This document shows, in pieces, positions 1 through 7,800 of a stretch of DNA of 28,987 nucleotides (position 1 is the first letter of the stretch; each line of letters starts with the position of its first letter). The notes below the pieces were generated by a model that did not search any database, had not been told where the DNA came from, and worked only from the letters and a program-made list of their open reading frames with translations. The position numbers and the translations under genes were made by a program. The DNA lies in assembly GCA_964473155.1 (NCBI GenBank), contig CAYYNT010000059.1, forward strand, positions 1-28,987, written 5' to 3'. The stretch is from JAJFUG01 sp964473155 (lineage in GTDB: Bacteria > Gemmatimonadota > Glassbacteria > GWA2-58-10).

Positions 1-2
1 GC

Positions 3-59
3 GCCCACCTGGCCGAGGCGATCCAGTACCGCAGCCTCGACCGGACGATGCGGAGATAA
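3..59 (+). CDS. 3' end of an unidentified gene (partial)
   Basis: The first bases read in frame as AHLAEAIQYRSLDRTMRR followed by TAA. The codons are strongly G/C-ending (GCC CAC CTG GCC GAG GCG), as in the confident genes of this window, and the residues look like a charged amphipathic C-terminal helix. The gene begins outside the window, so no family can be assigned. It runs toward the convergent sialidase-like gene. The 255 bases between the two stop codons are AT-rich and hold no gene I can support. A CCAG/CTGG stem followed by a T-run near 78-112 might be a weak terminator for this gene. Confidence 0.55.
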   Translation, partial: AHLAEAIQYRSLDRTMRR

Positions 60-314
60 GGTCCTATCAAGCTAAAACCAGTTTTCGGCCTGGCTTCCGA
101 TTTTTTCTTTGTCACCAATCGCCTCAAAGCGTAAACCAGCCTTCTAATTATCGGCCTGTATACCTCCCGGCCCCAATTACAACAGATTTCAGAAATTACG
201 ACTGATCGTGGTCAATTGATTTCTCACCATAGTAGAAAATTGAGTATTACTCCATATCGTTAGCCCATTTTCCAGAAAAAACCGGCTTCATTTATAATCA
301 ACTTGAGGTGTTAC

Positions 315-1382
315 TCAAAAGTTTGAAGGATCCAGAACTACATGCATTATCGAAACACGATTGTAAGTATATGTAATGTGCACCATGCCATCTGAACTTT
401 GAATGACAGCCGGATATGCAAATTCTCCCGGCTGGTTTTCCAAAGTAAACACATCAATCCATTCTTTTCCATCTTTTGAAACAGCAACATTAAGCGGGGA
501 TCGGGAGTTAATTGAACGGTTGTAAACCAAGAGCAACCTGCCATCTTTGAGCGTCACTCCATCAATTCCCGAATTGGGATTGGGCAGACCGCCCGGTTTC
601 ATTCTACTCCAGGTCTTCCCGTTATCATATGACCAGCTTTCAGCGATCACTTCCTGTTTGGTCCGGCAAAGTGCTTGCAAAGAACCGTCTTCGTGGCAGA
701 AAATGGTTGGCTGAATAGCTGCGAATTCATCCCCGTCATTAATTGGTCCTACAATTTTCCATGTATTGCCGAGATCGGATGTTATTTCGAAATGCACTCT
801 CCATCCCCGGTTCTCGGTGCTTGAGGGACACAGGATATCTCCATTCTTCAGTTGAACAGGCTTGTTTTTTATCGGCCCGAGAATGCCATCCGGCAATCGC
901 TCCGGCTTGCTCCAGCTTACACCGCCATCTTTTGAGGTCCTCAGCATTCCCCACCATCGCATCGGATGCGGCCCCACCTTGTAAAAAAGCATCAACGGAC
1001 CATTCCGGGCCTGAAACAACACCGGATTCCAGCAGGGATAACGCAATGTATCCGACTGGATACCATCAGCCACTTCCACCGGAGCCGACCAGCCTGTTCC
1101 GTTGAAACGGGAGACCCAGATTCCGACATCCTGATTTTTCTCATGTGTCCCACCAAACCAGGAGGCCACAAGACCAGAGTCTGTTTCAACTATCGTAGAG
1201 GCATGGCATTGGGGAGTAGGCTTGTTTTCCAGAGGGAATATGAACTCACTCGATACATAACCGGGCTGTTTCCCGATCATATCGTTTGTCCCGGCTGAAA
1301 GAGTTCTGATTTCAATGAAAATCTGAGTCAGGATTAAAATCAAGACGATAAACAATTTTTCCAGCCGTTCCGCAGATTTCAT
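315..1382 (-). CDS. Secreted sialidase/BNR-repeat family protein
   Basis: Predicted 355-aa six-bladed beta-propeller of the sialidase/BNR superfamily, likely to act on glycans outside the cytoplasm. Asp-box motifs (SxDxGxxW) are visible as SKDGGVSW (about residue 150), TSDLGNTW (201) and SYDNGKTW (251), with a degenerate fourth, SKDGKEW (312). The N-terminus has a basic stretch and a long hydrophobic segment, so it is a signal peptide or anchor. I chose the ATG at 1382, which has AGGATC about 9 nt upstream; a TTG at 1421 would add 13 residues but has no better ribosome site. Substrate cannot be read from sequence: many bacterial BNR proteins are not true neuraminidases. Its codons are clearly more AT-rich than those of its neighbours, which suggests transfer. 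An operator-like cluster lies just upstream (1422-1461). Confidence 0.8.
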   Translation of the reverse strand: MKSAERLEKLFIVLILILTQIFIEIRTLSAGTNDMIGKQPGYVSSEFIFPLENKPTPQCHASTIVETDSGLVASWFGGTHEKNQDVGIWVSRFNGTGWSAPVEVADGIQSDTLRYPCWNPVLFQARNGPLMLFYKVGPHPMRWWGMLRTSKDGGVSWSKPERLPDGILGPIKNKPVQLKNGDILCPSSTENRGWRVHFEITSDLGNTWKIVGPINDGDEFAAIQPTIFCHEDGSLQALCRTKQEVIAESWSYDNGKTWSRMKPGGLPNPNSGIDGVTLKDGRLLLVYNRSINSRSPLNVAVSKDGKEWIDVFTLENQPGEFAYPAVIQSSDGMVHITYTYNRVSIMHVVLDPSNF

Positions 1383-1421
1383 ATTAAATGATCCTGGCAA
1401 CGATAATTTTAGAGATGCCAA

Positions 1422-1461
1422 TTGTATTAGTAATAGTCATACAACCGGCCGCACGATACAA
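1422..1461. promoter_or_regulatory. Operator-like cluster of TTGTAT/ATACAA half-sites
   Basis: Upstream of the sialidase-like gene, TTGTAT (1422-1427) and ATACAA (1439-1444) form an inverted pair with an 11-bp spacer. A second ATACAA follows at 1456-1461, 17 bp after the first. This is the kind of dyad a LacI- or GntR-type sugar regulator might bind. No regulator gene is in the window, and the sequence is AT-rich, so chance is a real alternative. Confidence 0.25.
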
Positions 1462-1487
1462 TAATTACTTCGGGACAAGCATTTGAC

Positions 1488-2648
1488 TTAATTCTGCCCC
1501 GGCCTGCCGGCCCTTCTCCGGCGCATCTGCTCCTGAGCTTTTTTCATTTCCGTCAGGTCCTCGCCCATCGCCTCCAGTACGAGAGGCAGAAAAGCCGGCG
1601 CGCTCAACTGGTCGCGCCGCTCGATATGGTAATCATTCACCTTGGTCATCACGATATTGTATTTCGGGATAACCGTGCAGAACTGCCCTCCGTTGCCGAT
1701 CATCGACCAGATTCCGCTGCCTTTGGTTGTCCACCAGCCGAGACCGTAGCCCTGTGAAAACATTCTTCCGGTTTGAGTGCTGTCCGGCCGTCTCCCACCC
1801 AGGGGCTGTGGAATCTCGGTCCAGCTTTCGCGGACATAAGCCGCGGGCAGGATCTGCTTTCCCTTCCAGGCGCCGCGGTTCAGATAAAGATAGCCGACTT
1901 TGGCCAGGTCACTGGCGGTCCAGCAGGAAAAGGCGTATCCGGCGTTCACCATAATCGAGTCACCGCTGGCGGTCTTGACATATCCGCCGATAACGCCGTC
2001 TTCCCACCAGTCCATTTCCGCATCCAGCGCTGGCAGGACATTCTCCTGCATAACCTGGCTGAGCGGCTTGCCGAAAACATAAGTGAGCGCCCGCGCCAGC
2101 TCGGTCCAGTGGTCGTTGTGGTAATGGCTCTCCAGGCCGGGTTTCATCCAGCCGGGATTCCTCTGGTGTTTCCAGCGGGTAAGCGCTATTCCGGAAGTGT
2201 TGGTCACGAGATGACGGAAAGTGATCGAATCGGAATACTCCCCGCATTTGAAATCGGGATAATAAGACACCACGCGGTCATCGATCGACTTGATCAGCCC
2301 GTCGCGCAGGGCGAGGCCGAGAGTCAGGCTGGTGATCGACTTGCTCACGGACTGGGTGTCAAATTTCCTGTCCGCCTCACCGCCGAACAGCCACTCCCCG
2401 ACCAGGTATCCGTTGCGGATCAGGACGCCGTTGGCGTTGTTCCGTTTCATAATCGCGCCTATCGAATCGATCACCGCGCGCGAGAATCCCTGTTCCTCGG
2501 GAGCGGACCTCTGCCACTCTTTCCCTGGGAAAACCGCCTGGACCTGAACAGCCGCGGATGAATCTTTCTCAAGCTGTGGAGCAGACGCGGCCCAGGCCGG
2601 GGCAAAACAGAATACGGCATACAGCAGCAGTCTTGCCCGCACGCTCAT
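1488..2648 (-). CDS. Exported serine hydrolase, beta-lactamase (class C-like) family
   Basis: 386-aa member of the class C beta-lactamase/DD-peptidase/esterase superfamily. The catalytic SxxK is S100-V-S-K103 (in QSVSKS) and the second motif YxN is Y176-H-N178. The usual third motif (K/H-T-G) appears as GNGGQ near 338-342. Families with this layout (6-aminohexanoate-dimer hydrolase and EstB-like esterases) are usually esterases or amidases, not antibiotic-resistance enzymes, so resistance should not be assumed. The start is the ATG at 2648, preceded by a strong GGAGGAA and followed by a signal peptide (MSVRARLLLYAVFCFAPAWA); the longer frame from 2708 lacks both. The C-terminus is basic (RRRRAGR). 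It lies 92 nt after the stop of the Gfo/Idh/MocA gene on the same strand, so co-transcription is likely. Confidence 0.88.
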   Translation of the reverse strand: MSVRARLLLYAVFCFAPAWAASAPQLEKDSSAAVQVQAVFPGKEWQRSAPEEQGFSRAVIDSIGAIMKRNNANGVLIRNGYLVGEWLFGGEADRKFDTQSVSKSITSLTLGLALRDGLIKSIDDRVVSYYPDFKCGEYSDSITFRHLVTNTSGIALTRWKHQRNPGWMKPGLESHYHNDHWTELARALTYVFGKPLSQVMQENVLPALDAEMDWWEDGVIGGYVKTASGDSIMVNAGYAFSCWTASDLAKVGYLYLNRGAWKGKQILPAAYVRESWTEIPQPLGGRRPDSTQTGRMFSQGYGLGWWTTKGSGIWSMIGNGGQFCTVIPKYNIVMTKVNDYHIERRDQLSAPAFLPLVLEAMGEDLTEMKKAQEQMRRRRAGRPGQN

Positions 2649-2740
2649 GTTTCCTCCATCCGAAAGCCTTGTGAATAAAGGCTGCATCAGATCAAATGCT
2701 TGCAGCATAATTGAACCGGACCTGGCAGGATCCCTCCGGA

Positions 2741-3979
2741 TCAGGCTTTGCCGTAGTCAGGCACCTTGTATGTCCGACCCTGCTCCATAGCCGACTTATG
2801 CGCGTACACTCCGGGGATAGTATAAGCCAGCGCCTCGTAAACATCTACCTTGGGTCTTCTCTGCTCCAGCACGGCGGAAACGAATTCGTGGGTTATGAAC
2901 GTATGTGACCCGCCGTGGCCTGTCCGGTGGCGTAACGGCTCGGGAAGAAGCTCCCAGTGATTCGGTTGATCGTAAGGCTCCGTAATAATACTGCTTTCCA
3001 CATACTTGTTCCGGACCACCTGGCCTTTTTCACGCCTTGAGATCATCCCAGGAACATTACCCGGACGGGGCATGTCGTAAGACATTTCAGTCCCCAGGAA
3101 CTGGCCACGTTCCGTACCCTCGGAGGCGACTCTCTTGTAATATGCTATCTTCGCGGTATGCCCTCCGCTGGTTTTGAACAGGGCGGTCGCATTGTAGAAA
3201 GGATTGCCGTACACGTTGCCCCGGATGGCCTCGTCATCCACGCCCCAGCCGTGACAGGTCACCTCGGTCAGACGCTCGCCGGTGACCGGGACGATCATGC
3301 CGGTGCAATGCGTGGGATAGAGCATCGGGGGGAAACCGTGACGCCAGGTGGGTTTGCCGTCCTCATCCCACCAGAGCGGCTCGATTCCGTCGTGAAAGTA
3401 CTGCGCCTCGGAGTAGAAAATTTCTCCGAACGCCCCCTCGGCCGCCCACTTGCGGCAGGAGATAATCTCCGGACGGTAAAAACTTGTCTCCGCCATCATG
3501 TAAATCTTCCCGGTCTTTTTCACTGTCTCCAGCAGCTCCGCGCATTCCTCTTCGCTTATCCCAGCCGGAACGGCGCTAATCACATGCTTGCCCGCCTCCA
3601 GAGCCTCGATTGACATCTTCGCGTGGAGAGTAGCCGGTGTGAAAACCGCCACGGCATCCACATTCCTGTCTTTAAGCATCTCAGTGTAAACTTTGTAGGT
3701 TGTCCCGCATCCGTATTTGTCGACAAGAGCTTTCATCCTGTCATCACGGAGTTCGCACACCGCTGTCACTTTGCAGTGCGGGTGCTCATGCCACTGGAAT
3801 TCCGCCCCGAACCTTCCACCCACAACACCGATGCGCAAGACTTTACCGGCCTTCGGGTATTCTTTCACCGCGTTCTGAGCCTGCAAAGCCCCGGCGGCAT
3901 GAAGGGAAAGCGCCGCTCCGGCAGCCCCGGACAGGAAACTTCGGCGGCTGATGTTCTCTTGAAAAGTATCCCGGCGCAT
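2741..3979 (-). CDS. Tat-exported Gfo/Idh/MocA family oxidoreductase lacking the EKP lysine
   Basis: 412-aa NAD(P)-dependent oxidoreductase-fold protein. The N-terminus is a twin-arginine signal (SRRSFLSG, residues 11-18, then an Ala-rich hydrophobic run), so it should be exported folded with its cofactor. The Rossmann motif is GVVGGRFGAE at 51-60. Where the family normally has E-K-P with the catalytic lysine, this protein reads HVISAVPAG (132-140), so the lysine is absent. A candidate catalytic histidine lies in YPTHCTG (H224). Start ATG 3979 has AAGGAG about 7 nt upstream. It probably oxidises or otherwise converts a sugar or sugar acid, but the missing lysine makes the usual mechanism doubtful. 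A TATAAT box and two dyads lie upstream. Confidence 0.88.
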   Translation of the reverse strand: MRRDTFQENISRRSFLSGAAGAALSLHAAGALQAQNAVKEYPKAGKVLRIGVVGGRFGAEFQWHEHPHCKVTAVCELRDDRMKALVDKYGCGTTYKVYTEMLKDRNVDAVAVFTPATLHAKMSIEALEAGKHVISAVPAGISEEECAELLETVKKTGKIYMMAETSFYRPEIISCRKWAAEGAFGEIFYSEAQYFHDGIEPLWWDEDGKPTWRHGFPPMLYPTHCTGMIVPVTGERLTEVTCHGWGVDDEAIRGNVYGNPFYNATALFKTSGGHTAKIAYYKRVASEGTERGQFLGTEMSYDMPRPGNVPGMISRREKGQVVRNKYVESSIITEPYDQPNHWELLPEPLRHRTGHGGSHTFITHEFVSAVLEQRRPKVDVYEALAYTIPGVYAHKSAMEQGRTYKVPDYGKA

Positions 3980-4059
3980 AGCAGGCTCCTTTGCAGAAAC
4001 AGGTTGATTAACAATCCCCCCGTCTTCTCAGGGCAGAAAGGCATACCGTGAACGTCCAG

Positions 4060-4119
4060 CATCATATGATGTTGTGTATTGATAAATAACAGTTATTTCA
4101 TACGCTTTCAACAATTATA
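4060..4119 (-). promoter_or_regulatory. Promoter with two perfect dyads upstream of the minus-strand Gfo/Idh/MocA gene
   Basis: Read on the minus strand, an exact TATAAT box lies at 4119-4114 with only a poor -35 match (TTCAAG, spacer 18). Just downstream of the expected start site is a perfect inverted repeat AAATAAC-A-GTTATTT (4084-4098). A second, perfect 12-bp palindrome CATCATATGATG (4060-4071) follows. Dyads right after a -10 box are a typical repressor layout. The leader to the ATG would be about 128 nt. No regulator is encoded nearby. Confidence 0.35.
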
Positions 4120-4200
4120 ACGAAGCCTAAAAACTTTCTTGAAGACCAAGCCTGCGAATACTTAACCGGCCCGGCATCCTGAATAGTATTGTACACTTGG

Positions 4201-4314
4201 TCAATCGGCCATCCAGGCGAAGTACATTTTTCCTCCTTTCTGGGGGTGGAATGCTTGCCGCATGCCCTGTAATAATATTCGCAACCGATTGATTTTCAAG
4301 CGATACACCCTCAT
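4201..4314 (-). CDS. Possible small protein, 37 aa, with a nested second start
   Basis: Minus-strand ORF from ATG 4314 to TGA 4201 inside the 487-bp divergent intergenic region. GGGAG lies 6 nt before the ATG, a good ribosome site. The product starts with a basic, aliphatic segment (MRVYRLKINRLRILLQG) and ends in HPQKGGKMYFAWMAD. A second, near-perfect ribosome site (AAAGGAGG, 4239-4232) sits 4 nt before an internal in-frame ATG (4227), which would give an eight-residue peptide, MYFAWMAD. A sigma-70-like pair, TTGAAA (4299-4294) and TATTAT (4277-4272) with a 16-bp spacer, lies inside the 37-codon frame and could serve the short version. I do not recognise the family. It could be a small gene, a leader peptide, or chance. 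Confidence 0.35.
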   Translation of the reverse strand: MRVYRLKINRLRILLQGMRQAFHPQKGGKMYFAWMAD

Positions 4315-4466
4315 TTCAGTCTCCCGAGTGGATGCCGGCGCTGACTTTGCACCGTTATGAAACGAAAAGTTGCGGAATCAAGGGGCACGGGTTTATTTTG
4401 CATTTTGAATTTCTACAGAAAACCATCTTATCTTGCCATTATATTCATTCATGAAACGGAGTCGTA

Positions 4467-6125
4467 ATGGGATCAAAACAGAACGGTTCAGGGCTGAGTC
4501 GAAAGGATTTTCTGAAAGCCGCCGCTACTGCTCCGGTGCTGGGAGCTTTCGCCTTCTCAGTGGCAAAGAAAAACGAGTCGGACCGGGAAAGCCGCCAAAG
4601 AGTGATTGAGGAATTCGAAAAGGGCCTGGCGCAGAAATCCAGAAAGAAGAGATCCGCCCCTCTGCCCAGCCGGAACGACACGCTCAATCTCGCATTCATC
4701 GGGGTGGGAAGCCGGGGCAAGGACCACATGCGCTCCCTCGGCTTCATCCTGGACAAAGACCTCGAACCAGGCCAGACACCCGGCAAAGAGGTGCGGGAAA
4801 GCCTCAACATCCGTTGCAGCGCCGTGTGCGATCTCTATGACCCGAACCTTGAATACGCGATCCAGGCTTCCGGCGGAGAGGCTAAAGCCTACTCGAATTA
4901 CGAGGAGTTGTTAGCCGCGGACGATGTCGACGCGGTGGTGATAGCAACGACTGACCACTGGCATGCCCCGATCGCCAAAGCCGCGGCCGAGGCCGGCAAA
5001 CACGTGTACGTTGAAAAATGCATGAGCCACAATGTCCGGGAGACCTATGAACTTCGGGAGGCTGTGCGCAGACGCGGCATAGTGTTCCAGCTCGGGCATC
5101 AGAACCGTAACAGCACGCGCTATGAAGACGCGATCAAGGTGATCGACAGCGGAATACTGGGGCATGTCACCCTGGTGCAGTGCTACACCAACAGGAACAG
5201 CAACAACGGGGCCTGGTTCAGGGATGTCCCGGCCTCGCACGGTCCCAAAAGCGCCGCCTCAGGCCCGCGCAACCTGGACTGGGAACGTTACACCGCCAAC
5301 ACTGAAAAAAGGCCTTACGACCCGAACCGCTTTTTCAACTGGTCCTGCTACTGGGATTACAGCACCGGCCTTTCCGGACAGCTTCTGACCCACGAGATGG
5401 ACGTCCTGAACATGATCCTTCAGCTCGGGATGCCCGCAAGCGCCAGCGCTTCGGGCGGGATATACCATTTCAGGGAATTCCAGGCCATGATGACAGCCGA
5501 GGGCAAGCCGCTGGGCACGGATGACCCGCTGCCCCAGGGGGCCATCCCCCGTCCGGATGTCCCGCGGATCGAGCGCGAGGCGCCAGATGTGTTCCAGGTG
5601 GTGTACGAGTGGCCGGAAAGGGGCCTCACCGTGGTCTACAACGCAACTCTCGCCAGTTCCTGGCGGCGCGGACAGATCTACATGGGCAACGAGGCGGCCA
5701 TGGACCTCTCTAACGGGGTGCGGGTATACGCCGATCCGGAAAGCAAAAAGTTCGCCCATCTGATTGCCAGCGGCGATGTCAGGCCGAACGAGCCGATGCT
5801 GGCTTTCACCGGCGCGGCGAACAAGGGGCTGGATGCCGTCACCACGGCCACGTCGAGTTATTACCAGTCCCTGGGCCTCATGTACGAGATGCAGAACGGC
5901 AAACGGGTGGATGTGACATACCTTCATCACAAAAACTGGCTGGACCATATCCGGGCCAATGACACCGGCACGCTCTGCAACATAGAGGACGGTTTCCAGG
6001 AGGCGATGACCGCCCACATGGCCACCCTGAGCTACAAGACCGGAAGCCGCCTGCGCTGGGATACGGCGAACGAGAAAATAATCTGCGACGCCAACCCGGC
6101 CCTGGTCGAAAGCCTGCTCGCCTGA
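4467..6125 (+). CDS. Gfo/Idh/MocA family oxidoreductase with Tat-like leader
   Basis: 552-aa oxidoreductase. The leader has an RK variant of the twin-arginine motif (SRKDFLKAAA, 11-20). A very charged linker (about residues 35-65) follows before the Rossmann motif FIGVGSRG (77-84). The catalytic EK is kept as V-E183-K184-C (EKC instead of EKP), and a probable active-site His lies in LLTHEMDVLN (H309). The length exceeds the usual 330-450 aa because of the linker and a long C-terminal region. Start ATG 4467 has ACGGAG 5 nt upstream; TTGAAT (4405) and TATCTT (4429) with an 18-bp spacer could be its promoter, but the match is weak. It is transcribed away from the other Gfo/Idh/MocA gene. Probably a periplasmic sugar/polyol dehydrogenase or glycoside-processing NAD enzyme; the substrate is unknown. 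Confidence 0.88.
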   Translation: MGSKQNGSGLSRKDFLKAAATAPVLGAFAFSVAKKNESDRESRQRVIEEFEKGLAQKSRKKRSAPLPSRNDTLNLAFIGVGSRGKDHMRSLGFILDKDLEPGQTPGKEVRESLNIRCSAVCDLYDPNLEYAIQASGGEAKAYSNYEELLAADDVDAVVIATTDHWHAPIAKAAAEAGKHVYVEKCMSHNVRETYELREAVRRRGIVFQLGHQNRNSTRYEDAIKVIDSGILGHVTLVQCYTNRNSNNGAWFRDVPASHGPKSAASGPRNLDWERYTANTEKRPYDPNRFFNWSCYWDYSTGLSGQLLTHEMDVLNMILQLGMPASASASGGIYHFREFQAMMTAEGKPLGTDDPLPQGAIPRPDVPRIEREAPDVFQVVYEWPERGLTVVYNATLASSWRRGQIYMGNEAAMDLSNGVRVYADPESKKFAHLIASGDVRPNEPMLAFTGAANKGLDAVTTATSSYYQSLGLMYEMQNGKRVDVTYLHHKNWLDHIRANDTGTLCNIEDGFQEAMTAHMATLSYKTGSRLRWDTANEKIICDANPALVESLLA

Positions 6126-6187
6126 CACTGAACCGGCCGGACAGCCGCAAGGCCAATCCGGTCGCCATGCTGAACAGTGGACATAAA

Positions 6188-6316
6188 GGGGCTGTCCCAA
6201 AAGTCCCCGATTTTGCTCTATGCAAATTGCTGCAATCTCTAACCAATTGAAATAAAAGCATTTCTGTAGGGGCACGGCGCGCCGTGCCCCACATTCAAGA
6301 CTTTTGGGACAGCCCC
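6188..6316. mobile_element. 129-bp MITE-like element with perfect 18-bp terminal inverted repeats
   Basis: The left end GGGGCTGTCCCAAAAGTC (6188-6205) is exactly the reverse complement of the right end (6299-6316). The interior is AT-rich apart from a perfect 22-bp palindrome at 6269-6290 (GGGGCACGGCG joined to its mirror image). No ORF or transposase is present, and I see no clear target-site duplication. The element fills most of the gap between two convergent genes. Its long terminal repeats could also fold into one large hairpin and act as a two-way terminator. Confidence 0.6.
6265..6290. repeat. Dispersed palindromic repeat, copy 1 (inside the MITE-like element)
   Basis: TGTA followed by a perfect 22-bp palindrome with arm GGGGCACGGCG. 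The same 26 bases recur without change at 28937-28962, more than 22 kb away, in unrelated flanks. Confidence 0.8.
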
Positions 6317-6374
6317 CTCTGATTTTCAAACAATGACCGAGGATTTCAGCCCGGACCTGCTAATAAAAAGCGGA

Positions 6375-7709
6375 TCAGGCTTTAAGCCAGCGGTCGTACC
6401 AGCCGAAAGCCTCTTTCTGCATGGCCCGGTCGAACTTGTGCGGACCGGGATAGAAAGAACACTTGAAGCGTTCAGACGCTCCAGCCTTGCCATAGATTTC
6501 GGCAAGAATGCTCTCCGCCCGCCGCATTTCCGGCACAGTGTAAAGTTCATCATCGGAGTCGTTCAACACCAGGGTCGGCAGAGGGACGCGCAGGCCCAGA
6601 ATCTCGGAGAAATCCAGCTCGTTCGGCAGGAGCGGGACATAGGCCATCCAGGTGTGGGTGAACGATTTATTCAGCAGGAAATCCCGCCAGGTGGTCATAA
6701 AGCCCACACAGACCGCGCACTTGATCCGCGGGTCCAGCCCTCCGGCGAACACCGTGCGCATGCCGCCGCCCGAAAGCCCGCCGCAGCCGATTCTTTCACT
6801 GTCAACGTCCTCGCGAGCGCAGAGTATGTCCAGGGCCACGCGGTCCTCGGCGAAATACACTCCCGGCCAGGTGGTCCCGGCGCAGAAAAGCGACTTGGCC
6901 ATGATCGATTCGTGGTCCGAGGACCAGCGGTTGTAGGCCTCGACATTTTTCGGATTTTCCGGGTCGTCATCGCTCAGGCCTTGACGGATGACTTCCGGCA
7001 CGTCTTGCAGCATGACCCGCCGGCTGGCGAACGGGAACGTGTCGTGAACCAGCACGACATAGCCCCGTTTCGCCACCTCGTTGGCCCAGGCAGTGTCCTC
7101 ATAGTCGAGCCGCTGGTGCTCGGCGGCCAGGGGATGGATATCTTTTGAAGTCCGGGTGATCTTGCGCACACCGAAATATTTCATTCCACCGTGATCGTGG
7201 AGTGCCAGGATGCCGGGCAGCTTGCCTCTGGCGCCCTCGGGCTTCAGGACCAGCGCGTCCGTGGGCCGCCCGTAGGGCAGTTGCCAGGAAATCTCCTCTA
7301 TCGACAGCCCATCGAACGTGTATTTTTTCTTAACCTCCACCCGTGGGGCAGGCCCGATGTCCGGAATGGCCATGCATTCGAGCGTCCTCTTTCGCGCCGC
7401 GGCGCGCCAGGTCTCCAGGTCCTTCCATCCGTCCCTCCGGAAAGAAAGAGAGCCGGGGCCCTCACCGGCCAGTCCGGCCGCCCATTTGCCGTATAATCCT
7501 ATCATGCTGACCTCACCGGTCCCCGTGGCGCCCTGGGCCGCAAGCATAGTCCCGCTCCCTGCCGGAGTGCCGGGAGTGGCCCCGAACAGAGAGAGGCCGC
7601 CGAGAGCCACCGATGTATTGAGCATGAATTGCCTCCGCGAAAGGTTACTGTCATGACTGTTTCTGTCCTGCATTGCTTCCGCAATACGTTTTTTATTTCT
7701 TGTGCTCAT
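6375..7709 (-). CDS. Tat-exported alpha/beta hydrolase (acetyl-xylan-esterase/dienelactone-hydrolase-like)
   Basis: 444-aa serine hydrolase. A twin-arginine signal (SRRQFM, 24-29) is followed by a hydrophobic stretch ending near TPGTPAG. The fold markers are in order: oxyanion motif HDHGG (171-175), nucleophile elbow GLSGGG with Ser313, acid in VLNDSDDELY (Asp386 or 387), and His424 in PGPHKFD. The long N-terminal part and the layout match the large acetyl xylan esterase-like family often annotated as dienelactone hydrolase or prolyl oligopeptidase-like in polysaccharide-degrading bacteria. Start ATG 7709 is preceded by AAAGGAG at suitable spacing. It likely deacylates a plant or algal glycan fragment in the periplasm and fits the two oxidoreductases and the sialidase-like gene. 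The substrate is inferred from context only. Confidence 0.85.
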   Translation of the reverse strand: MSTRNKKRIAEAMQDRNSHDSNLSRRQFMLNTSVALGGLSLFGATPGTPAGSGTMLAAQGATGTGEVSMIGLYGKWAAGLAGEGPGSLSFRRDGWKDLETWRAAARKRTLECMAIPDIGPAPRVEVKKKYTFDGLSIEEISWQLPYGRPTDALVLKPEGARGKLPGILALHDHGGMKYFGVRKITRTSKDIHPLAAEHQRLDYEDTAWANEVAKRGYVVLVHDTFPFASRRVMLQDVPEVIRQGLSDDDPENPKNVEAYNRWSSDHESIMAKSLFCAGTTWPGVYFAEDRVALDILCAREDVDSERIGCGGLSGGGMRTVFAGGLDPRIKCAVCVGFMTTWRDFLLNKSFTHTWMAYVPLLPNELDFSEILGLRVPLPTLVLNDSDDELYTVPEMRRAESILAEIYGKAGASERFKCSFYPGPHKFDRAMQKEAFGWYDRWLKA

Positions 7710-7800
7710 CGGTGCTCCTTTTATATCCGGGATTTATCTTTCTGCGTCTTTCCTGTATATGACAATACAAGTGGAAATTAATTCGTCATGGGACCAGCTT

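Noticed and set aside
78..112. Weak CCAG/CTGG hairpin with a T-run after the partial first gene
   Set aside because: The stem is only 4 bp with an 8-nt loop; I mention it with the first gene but do not list it as a terminator.
1488..2648. Antibiotic-resistance beta-lactamase
   Set aside because: The third active-site motif is atypical, and the family of exported esterase-like proteins is a better fit. Resistance is not supported by the sequence.
5259..6329. Minus-strand open frame across the Gfo/Idh/MocA gene and the MITE
   Set aside because: It is antisense to a confident coding region and passes through the inverted-repeat element; no motif or ribosome site supports it.
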